Assembly (NCBI GenBank): GCA_964558295.1
Contig: CAZLDQ010000031.1
Coordinates: forward strand, 1-35,974
DNA from: JBDKTH01 sp964558295
GTDB taxonomy: Bacteria > Planctomycetota > Planctomycetia > Pirellulales > Thermoguttaceae
Length of the DNA: 35,974 nucleotides
Reading direction: 5' to 3'
The notes below the pieces were generated by a model. The model made no database searches, was not told the origin of the DNA, and worked only from the letters and a program-made list of their open reading frames with translations. Numbering within the stretch: position 1 is the stretch's first letter; every line of letters starts with the position of its first letter. A program made the position numbers and the translations under genes. Shown here piece by piece: positions 15,901 to 20,826 of the stretch.

Positions 15901-16407
15901 TATCGCTCGATGGGCCAGTTCGGCCGGGCCTTGAGCCACTTGGATCAAATGATTATCGCCCTCGGCCGAATCGGCGATCCTCAGGCCGTCCCCGTAATTG
16001 TGGAGAAAGCAAAGCTGCTCACTCCGGAACATGATTTCTCCCATCATCGGGCCGTGGCAATGGCCCTGGAGATGATCGGCGACCGCTCAGCCGCCCAACC
16101 GTTGGCCGGAATACTCATGCAGCCCGGCATGACCGGCTACGTCCATGACACCGTGGAGAAAGCCCGGCAGTTCGATCAGGCCAGCCTTGGCGGAATCAAC
16201 GCCGTGGAGCCACGGAGGCACTCGATCCGCGAGTTGTCGCTGGCCCGAGCGCTGTATCGCTGCGGCGATTACGGCGGTGTGGGCAAACAGATCCTCACAG
16301 CTTACACCCAGGACCTCCGCGGCCACTTCGCCCGCCATGCCAAGGCCGTGTTAGAAAAGACACAACCGGCGCCCCCCAAAGCGAACCGTCCGACGGTTCT
16401 GCCCTAA
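12928..16407 (+). CDS. Exported double FAD-dependent oxidoreductase with discoidin-like insert and HEAT-like tail
   Basis: This 1159-residue protein has an unusual architecture. A signal peptide (MCNPAPKAMSCVLALILATW) is followed by a dinucleotide-binding motif, DVDVVIVGGSTGAVSAAVAA (residues about 42-61). Residues of about 130-255 look like an inserted F5/8-type C (discoidin, CBM32-like) domain: LLTDGQWID, TITADLGKSTEIDGVRLGVY, TIWTSNDKQSWQE, ARYVRLAVKK. The first FAD module then resumes (RAGRQAVVAKTIIDATERAT). A second complete start, TYDVVVVGGGTGGAPAGIGA, appears near residue 566, with GVVVATPLGRGVVLAKAVID. The last 200 residues look helical and HEAT-like. The family (FAD_oxidored type) is common in planctomycetes and thought to oxidise sugars or related substrates; the discoidin-like domain would bind glycans. 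GGAGG lies ten bases before the ATG. The insert and duplication look genuine, since the frame is continuous. Confidence 0.85.
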   Translation: MCNPAPKAMSCVLALILATWSESAPAGQAVNESARDIPIAYDVDVVIVGGSTGAVSAAVAAAETGAKVFLAAPHPYLGDDMTATLRLWLENGEEPTSPLAQKVFTDTVQPDVFPAPNRIPFRYEADRPCAPAHKDTTPPSLLTDGQWIDATTHSVQYDGDVTITADLGKSTEIDGVRLGVYFRESGSKHGFKVDSVTIWTSNDKQSWQEAGSLTNKNTEELTLLTIPLKAKARYVRLAVKKTADVSRMLLGEIEILKPMPAVAAPPAARPMPRPMHVKKTLDEALLAAGVQYLYSCYATDVLRDAKGCPSGIVMANRAGRQAVVAKTIIDATERATVARLAGAKFRPYPTGTQTFKRVVIGGEICSGDAITARTVDPPFRGQIAKYAKNPTGIYPVIEYTLQLPMPEDSWAAWAKAEQLARTMTYHAEQQFTSDVLFQVPPDSMLGQKQSTGAWEGVGALPLDVFRPEGVEHLLVLGGCADISREQAEKLLRPVALMDLGARLGKQAAEEAAARSAPAKVSLPGKPAANPIAAGDVGEILVGVRPIQKLDTIRQAARELPVLGTYDVVVVGGGTGGAPAGIGAGRQGAKTLVIEYLHNLGGVGTVGAISSYYWGNRVGFSATVENGQTRWVIEQRGQWWRSHLLETGADLWYATLGCGAFVDQGRIKGVVVATPLGRGVVLAKAVIDTTGNSDIAAAAGAQTYYTDETELALQGTGLPPRQLGTTYTNTDFTITDETDLVDMWHLFVYSKNKYDKAFDHGQLIDTRERRRIVGEFTMTLADQILGRTYPDTIEVAFSNFDSHGYTVDPYLELEHPEHKGYRINVPYRCLLPKGLEGILVCGLGISVHRDAVPMTRMQPDIQNQGYAAGAAAAMATKANVELRKIDLRTLQKHLIEIGNLPESVLTDKDNFPLPAEQIAAAVESVKHEFHGAAVLLTHPKQAVPLLRDAHAKAEGKDKVTYAHILAVLGDDAGLETLLNEVRGISEWDKGWNYRSMGQFGRALSHLDQMIIALGRIGDPQAVPVIVEKAKLLTPEHDFSHHRAVAMALEMIGDRSAAQPLAGILMQPGMTGYVHDTVEKARQFDQASLGGINAVEPRRHSIRELSLARALYRCGDYGGVGKQILTAYTQDLRGHFARHAKAVLEKTQPAPPKANRPTVLP

Positions 16408-16426
16408 CCTGCTCCCGTCTCCTCGG

Positions 16427-16460
16427 CTTGCCTTGCCCGGCGCAAAACCCGGCAGGCAAG
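16427..16460. repeat. Imperfect hairpin after the FAD gene
   Basis: CTTGCCTTGCCCGG (16427-16440) pairs imperfectly, with one bulge, with CCCGGCAGGCAAG (16448-16460), 20 bp after the stop. No T-run follows. It shares the CTTGCC/GGCAGGC words with the element at 8464-8540. A second dyad, GAACCGTC/GACGGTTC with a one-base centre, sits at 16383-16399 inside the last codons of the gene. Confidence 0.45.
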
Positions 16461-16686
16461 ACACGCCAGCCAAGTCCGTCTCGTGGCGTCTGGCGAGTTC
16501 GCGGCCGGACGTTCGAGTTGACTATCTTTGCCAACATGGTTAGAATACCCCGCCGAAGGGTGCTGACAGCCCCGCAAAACATTACTATTCCGGTTAGGTT
16601 TGCTCCCGGCGGTTCTGTGCTTGGACGCAGAGCCTCGGTGCGACTGGTTTTTGGCTGTTTCCGTTGAGTCAGAAGTGAGGATGGCA

Positions 16687-17646
16687 ATGACGGAGGGACC
16701 TCGGGGTCAGGTCTTTGACAACATCACCGAATGTATTGGACGCACGCCGTTGGTCCGTCTGCGTCGCGTGACCGAGGGGTGCGTGGCCACCGTGGCTGGA
16801 AAGCTGGAGAACTTCAACCCCCTTTGGAGCGTCAAGGATCGCGTTGCCCTGGCGATGATCGAAACCGCCGAACGTGAGGGGCGGATCCAGGCCGACACCG
16901 TGATCGTTGAACCGACCAGCGGCAACACCGGAATTGGCCTAGCCTATGTCTGTGCCGCGCGAGGATATCGCCTGGTCGTCACCATGCCGGAAAGCATGAG
17001 TCTTGAGCGGCGTCGGTTGCTCAAGGCTCTCGGAGCCGAGCTGATCCTGACGCCGGCCAACGAAGGGATGCCTGGCGCGGTGCGAAAGGCGGAAGAACTG
17101 GTCGCCACCCAGGCCAACTACTACATGCCGCAGCAGTTCAAAAACCCGGCCAATCCCGAGGCCCATCGCCGCACCACGGCCGAAGAAATCTGGCGCGATA
17201 CGGACGGCCAGGTCGACATCTTTGTCAGCGCCGTAGGCACCGGCGGCACAATCACCGGCGTGGGGGAGGTGCTCAAGTCGCGCAAGCCCAGTGTACAAGT
17301 GGTGGCCGTGGAGCCGGCGGCCAGTCCGGTGATCAGCCAGTATCTGGCCGGCAAGCCGCTCAAGCCGGGCAAGCACACGATCCAAGGGATTGGTGCGGGA
17401 TTTATCCCCGCGGTGCTCAATACACGGATTCTCGACGAGGTCATCCCCGTTCAAGACGAAGAGGCGTTGGAAACCTCGCGCCGCCTGGCACGGCTCGAAG
17501 GGTTGATGTGTGGAATCAGTTGCGGAGCGGCCGCCTGGGCGGCTCTCCAAGTGGCTAAACGGCCGGAAAACGCCGGAAAACTGGTCGTCGTCATCCTGCC
17601 GGATCTCGGCGAACGCTACCTCTCGACCAAGCTCTTCCCCGAATAA
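16687..17646 (+). CDS. cysK: Cysteine synthase (O-acetylserine sulfhydrylase)
   Basis: This PLP enzyme makes cysteine from O-acetylserine and sulfide in the cytoplasm. With the ATG at 16687 it has 319 residues, the usual length. GRTPLVRLRRV starts the fold. NPLWSVKDR carries the PLP lysine (K50). PTSGNTGIGLAY binds the substrate carboxylate. VSAVGTGGTITGVGEVL holds the PLP phosphate loop, and GISCGAAAW is near the C-terminus. AAGTGAGG six bases before 16687 fits this start; an ATG at 16681 is too close to it but would add only two residues. The enzyme is complete. It converges with a gene for an extremely cysteine-rich exported protein, which may be chance. A strong bidirectional hairpin separates the two. 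Confidence 0.96.
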   Translation: MTEGPRGQVFDNITECIGRTPLVRLRRVTEGCVATVAGKLENFNPLWSVKDRVALAMIETAEREGRIQADTVIVEPTSGNTGIGLAYVCAARGYRLVVTMPESMSLERRRLLKALGAELILTPANEGMPGAVRKAEELVATQANYYMPQQFKNPANPEAHRRTTAEEIWRDTDGQVDIFVSAVGTGGTITGVGEVLKSRKPSVQVVAVEPAASPVISQYLAGKPLKPGKHTIQGIGAGFIPAVLNTRILDEVIPVQDEEALETSRRLARLEGLMCGISCGAAAWAALQVAKRPENAGKLVVVILPDLGERYLSTKLFPE

Positions 17647-17658
17647 AACTGCCAAGAA

Positions 17659-17701
17659 ACGCAAGCGGCCCGACTAGCCAAAGCCGACCGGGCCGCTGCG
17701 T
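17659..17701. terminator. Bidirectional terminator between cysK and the cysteine-rich gene
   Basis: ACGC-AAGCGGCCCG (17659-17672) pairs with CGGGCCGCTGCGT (17689-17701), a GC-rich stem of more than ten pairs with one bulge, 12 bp after the cysK stop. The tail (TCAAGTTAAAGG) has few T residues, so its strength on the plus strand is uncertain. It also lies 60 bp beyond the end of the opposing gene. Confidence 0.6.
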
Positions 17702-17760
17702 TCAAGTTAAAGGAGTGTCGCTTGATCGCGTAAAGGAAGCGACGCTTCCTTGTCATTCAC

Positions 17761-18387
17761 TTACTTGCCGCAGGAAGCACAAGCGGCCGGGGCGCAGGGG
17801 GCCGGAGCTTCGCAGCAGGCCGGAGCGCAAACCGGACGGCAGCAGGCCAGCTTGCAGCGGATCTTGGCCATCAGGTCACGAACCGGGGTGCAGCAGGGCT
17901 TGCAGCACGGCTCGCAGCAGGCCGGGGCGCAGGGGGCCGGAGCAGCGCACGGGGCCGGAGCAGCGCAGCACTCGACCTTGCAGCACTCGACCTTGCAGCA
18001 CTTCACTTTGCAGCAATCCAGCTTGCAACGCAGCTTGGCCAACGCGTCACGCAGCGGGCGGCGGCAGCAAGGATCGCAGCACGGCTCGCAGCAGGCCGGG
18101 GCGCACGGGGCTGGAGCGGCACATGGGGCTGGAGCGGCACATGGGGCCGGAGCGGCGCAGCACTCGACCTTGCAGCAGCGCACTTTGCAGCAATCCAGCT
18201 TGCAACGAATCCGGGCAAACAGATCGCGAATCGGGGTGCAGCACGGGTTGCAGCACGAATCGCACGCCGGAGCGCACGCGGCTGGGGCGCAAGCCGCCGG
18301 GGCGCAAGCATCACCAGCCAAAGCCATATTGGCCGCGACCAGCATCACGCCTGCAGCCAGCATCGAGACGACAACACTACGCTTCAT
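17761..18387 (-). CDS. Exported cysteine-rich repeat protein, 208 aa
   Basis: I do not recognise a family. A signal peptide (MKRSVVVSMLAAGVMLVAAN, cleavage after ALA at residue 24) precedes a mature chain with 50 cysteines in 184 residues. Three modules repeat. Each has paired cysteines with proline (CCNPCC, CCEPCCDPCC, CCEPCCKPCC), then a helix-like spacer (TPIRDLFARIRCKLDCC, RPLRDALAKLRCKLDCC, TPVRDLMAKIRCKLACC), then KV-CC units (CCKVRCCKVECC) in the first two modules, then AAPAPC tandem units. The modules start near residues 45, 99 and 157. The pattern fits disulfide cross-linking in the cell envelope or metal binding. Planctomycetes are known to have cysteine-rich cell-wall proteins (YTV-domain type), but this one lacks that motif. 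AAGGAG lies eight bases before the ATG. An operator-like dyad is upstream (18426-18443). Frame and signal peptide argue for a real gene despite low complexity. Confidence 0.8.
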   Translation of the reverse strand: MKRSVVVSMLAAGVMLVAANMALAGDACAPAACAPAACAPACDSCCNPCCTPIRDLFARIRCKLDCCKVRCCKVECCAAPAPCAAPAPCAAPAPCAPACCEPCCDPCCRRPLRDALAKLRCKLDCCKVKCCKVECCKVECCAAPAPCAAPAPCAPACCEPCCKPCCTPVRDLMAKIRCKLACCRPVCAPACCEAPAPCAPAACASCGK

Positions 18388-18425
18388 GGGAGAGGCTCCT
18401 TGTCAGGAAAAACCAAATAGGGGTC

Positions 18426-18443
18426 TTACACAACCTAGTGTAA
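18426..18443 (-). promoter_or_regulatory. Operator-like dyad upstream of the cysteine-rich gene
   Basis: TTACAC (18426-18431) and GTGTAA (18438-18443) form a perfect dyad with a 6-bp centre, ending 39 bp upstream of the ATG at 18387. Size and position fit a dimeric regulator binding near the promoter. No family of regulator can be named from it, and clear -35/-10 boxes were not found. Confidence 0.35.
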
Positions 18444-18813
18444 ATGGGGATTTTCCGAAGAATCCTAGGCTTAGGTATCGACGGCCAGTCACCGTTGTCT
18501 TCACTAGCCATCCCACATTCGCCAGTTTCCTGACGCGTCTGATTCGCCTTATGCCGGATAGACCGAACACACCGGTTATATGGCCTGCGTTGCCTCTCAT
18601 GATGGGGCAACGCTCGCCGCACATCTTGCCACTCCCGTGGTAACATCCGACACCTAGCGCACAACAAAGAAGCTATCGTTGTGCGGGCTCACATCTCACG
18701 GCGAGCCGCATGCCCCCCGGTCGTCCAACCGGAGCATTGATTTCCTCATTTCAGCACTGCACGACAACTGATTACCTGCCACAAAGGCTTAGGCAACAAA
18801 GAGAGTTGAGAAA
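18444..18813. other. Intergenic region with one perfect hairpin
   Basis: No gene is supported in this 370-bp stretch between the divergent cysteine-rich gene and the Hpt gene. CGCACAAC (18658-18665) and GTTGTGCG (18678-18685) form a perfect 8-bp inverted repeat around 12 nt; its role is unknown. The ribosome binding site of the Hpt gene (AAGAGAG) lies near 18798-18804. Confidence 0.4.
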
Positions 18814-19137
18814 ATGACCGCCGCTAGTTCACCGCTCTATTCCACTCTGGCCACCGATCCTGACCTAAGTGAAATTGTCGAGTTGTTCGTCAACGAGATG
18901 TCTCACCGTACGGCCAATCTCCGGGCCCGGCTCGAAGCTGCCGATTGGGAAGGCCTTCGTCAGGCTGCCCACCAGTTGAAAGGCGCGGCCGGCAGTTACG
19001 GTTTCGAGCCGATCACCCCCGCAGCCGCCCGCGTCGAAGATGCGATCCGCCAAGCGATGCCCGAAGACGAGATTCGCCAGAGAGTCGACGAGTTGATCTC
19101 GCTGTGCAACAGTGCGCGGGTAGGTACCCCCGAGTGA
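18814..19137 (+). CDS. Hpt domain phosphotransfer protein
   Basis: The 107-residue protein is a stand-alone histidine phosphotransfer domain. It would carry a phosphoryl group between a hybrid sensor kinase and a response regulator. The motif AAHQLKGAAGSYGF gives the phosphorylatable histidine, H53, with the conserved Lys-Gly after it. Helices on both sides (DPDLSEIVELFVNEM, RVEDAIRQAMPEDEI) form the four-helix bundle. No sensor or regulator gene is adjacent, so its partners lie elsewhere, as usual for orphan Hpt proteins. AAGAGAG nine bases before the ATG is a fair ribosome binding site. It converges on the phosphoglycerate kinase-like gene, with a shared terminator hairpin between. Confidence 0.92.
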   Translation: MTAASSPLYSTLATDPDLSEIVELFVNEMSHRTANLRARLEAADWEGLRQAAHQLKGAAGSYGFEPITPAAARVEDAIRQAMPEDEIRQRVDELISLCNSARVGTPE

Positions 19138-19146
19138 CGTTTCGCC

Positions 19147-19204
19147 AAGAAACAACACGCAGGGCAGCAGCCGACTTCGGACTGCCGCCCCGCGTTTCTT
19201 TTGG
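19147..19204. terminator. Bidirectional terminator between hpt and the PGK-like gene
   Basis: AAGAAAC (19147-19153) pairs with GTTTCTT (19194-19200), and inside it GGGC and GCAG (19162-19170) pair with CTGC and GCCC, around a central CGACTTCGG. The plus strand continues with TTTT, and the minus strand ends in AAGAAAC-type sequence read as GTTTCTT. Both converging genes can end here: the plus-strand gene 10 bp before it and the minus-strand gene 6 bp before it. Confidence 0.7.
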
Positions 19205-19209
19205 CTTCT

Positions 19210-20598
19210 CTACTTGGCCGCTTTGTAGAGGGCAACCAAGTAGGGGACCGGTTCACTGCCCAGGGCATTGAGCACGGTTCCGCCGGCCGTGAAGTTGTGG
19301 GTTACCCAGTCTTCTTGGCCGTACTTCTCCAGGGCCGCCCCCCCTTCGCCACCGCCCACGTAGACGCGAATGCCCGCATCGTGCATACGCTTGAGTTGGG
19401 GGACGAAATTCTTCGTGCCTTGCTCGAACTGGGCCTCTTCAAACTTGCCGAACACGCCGTTGTGGAAGGCCACGGCGTCCGATGCGCCCCGGTTGGCTTC
19501 GATGAACTCGCCCACCTTCTTGGCAAATAGTTCGCTGGTGGCCGGCCCCACGTCCAACTGCTGATCGTTCGGCCCAATCGTGCGCGACACGCGGCCGTCT
19601 TGGAGCACGAAGTCAATCGGCATCACAAACTCGATCCCCTTGGCCCGGCCATCGGCCACCATCTGCTTGGCCTGCTCGACCCGATCCTGGGGAATGAAGT
19701 AGGGTTTGTCACTGTGGGCTGGGTTCTCGGCCACGCCGATCGAGAAATCCCCCCCTTCCAATTGGGCAGCCGCCTTCTTGAGGCCCATCGCCAGCGAACC
19801 GGCCGTGAACACCCAACGAACCTTGCCGCGGTTGATCATCGCTTCCAGGTCGTCGAGTTTGTCGATCTTCAGCCCGCTGGAGACCACCAGCTTGGCGTTC
19901 AGGCAGTCGGTCAACGGACCGGTGAATTCGCCCGCCTCGTAGAGCCCCATCGCCACCCGGTCCATCGCCGCCGGAATGACCACCGAAGAACTATCCAGGC
20001 TGCCCGCGGAAAAGGCTTCGTGCACATAGACCTTGGCCACCTTCGCGGCGACCTCGTTGGCCAGCTTGGCGAGCTTTTCGCTCAGTTTCGAAGCATCGGC
20101 CGGCTTGGCCTTCCAGAGCACCCGCTCGATGTCGTACTTGCGGGTGTTTTCCAGCATGATCACACTGCCTGGCGCGGCCGACTGAATGGCCTGGACCACT
20201 TCGTCACGTACAGTAACCGTCTCGGGGTCGATCCAGTCTTTGATCAAGGGGACCTGAATCCCCAGGATCTCGCCAAGCCGCTTGGCAACCTTCTCGAGCG
20301 ACTTTTCCGGTTCCCGGCCGATATGGCCGAAAACGATTTGCTTCCAGCCCCGCTGACGTCCATAGTCCAGCGTGGCCTTCATCGAGCGAAGACGAATATC
20401 TCCCTCACCAATGTTCGCTCCCGGCTTGGCATCGGTGTCGCCGCGCACCAGTACCGGCGTGCCGCTGGGCAGGTCGGCTAGGGATTCTAGTTTGGGAATC
20501 TTCGCCAAATACTCGGTCAAAGAAAGCTTGGGGGTATTCGGATCCGCCCCCAGGATGGCAAGGATCCATTGTTCCATGGCGCGTTGTGTGACTGACAT
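19210..20598 (-). CDS. Divergent phosphoglycerate kinase homologue
   Basis: The 462-residue protein aligns by eye over its whole length with phosphoglycerate kinase, which makes ATP from 1,3-bisphosphoglycerate, but many signature motifs are changed. The N-terminal R-x-D-x-N-V-P motif reads RGDTDAKPG (residues 52-60). GRP reads GHIGREP. ENVRF reads ENTRKYD. The DAFG-x-x-HR motif reads EAFSAGSLDSS, without the substrate-binding arginine. The nucleotide loop GGGDS/T reads GGGEGGAA, and the final TGGGA reads TAGGT. Conserved pieces include HNGVFGKFE, MPIDFVLQDG and DVGPATSELFA. It is about 60 residues longer than usual. GGAG seven bases before the ATG supports the start. It may be the organism's only PGK with drifted motifs, or a paralogue with another substrate. 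A canonical pgk elsewhere in the genome would decide. Confidence 0.82.
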   Translation of the reverse strand: MSVTQRAMEQWILAILGADPNTPKLSLTEYLAKIPKLESLADLPSGTPVLVRGDTDAKPGANIGEGDIRLRSMKATLDYGRQRGWKQIVFGHIGREPEKSLEKVAKRLGEILGIQVPLIKDWIDPETVTVRDEVVQAIQSAAPGSVIMLENTRKYDIERVLWKAKPADASKLSEKLAKLANEVAAKVAKVYVHEAFSAGSLDSSSVVIPAAMDRVAMGLYEAGEFTGPLTDCLNAKLVVSSGLKIDKLDDLEAMINRGKVRWVFTAGSLAMGLKKAAAQLEGGDFSIGVAENPAHSDKPYFIPQDRVEQAKQMVADGRAKGIEFVMPIDFVLQDGRVSRTIGPNDQQLDVGPATSELFAKKVGEFIEANRGASDAVAFHNGVFGKFEEAQFEQGTKNFVPQLKRMHDAGIRVYVGGGEGGAALEKYGQEDWVTHNFTAGGTVLNALGSEPVPYLVALYKAAK

Positions 20599-20826
20599 TG
20601 CAGGTCTCCGTAAGTTTCACTGTCGCCGAATCGGAATAGGCGTGTGGCTCCGACCGAATGCATCAGCATAGCAGGTCACTCTCGGAGTCACCAGGGGCTC
20701 TAACCCTTCCGAGGCAGGTTCGCGAGCGTGTCCCTCGCTTTGGTCCCCACTTGCTGACGGAGATAGACCGTCTGAAAGCCAGAAAGATCCATCCACCTGG
20801 ATTTCCACCAACCGGTAGGGTGGCGG

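Noticed and set aside
14950..16047. 365-codon minus-strand frame within the FAD gene
   Set aside because: It is opposite a clearly conserved flavoprotein and shows no protein family character.
17761..18300. CRISPR-like or tandem DNA repeat array
   Set aside because: The repeats follow codons of the cysteine-rich protein, vary in length and are not separated by unique spacers.
17750..18643. Plus-strand frame rich in Gln and Ala across the cysteine-rich gene
   Set aside because: Low-complexity shadow of the repeats; no signal peptide or ribosome binding site, while the minus frame has both.
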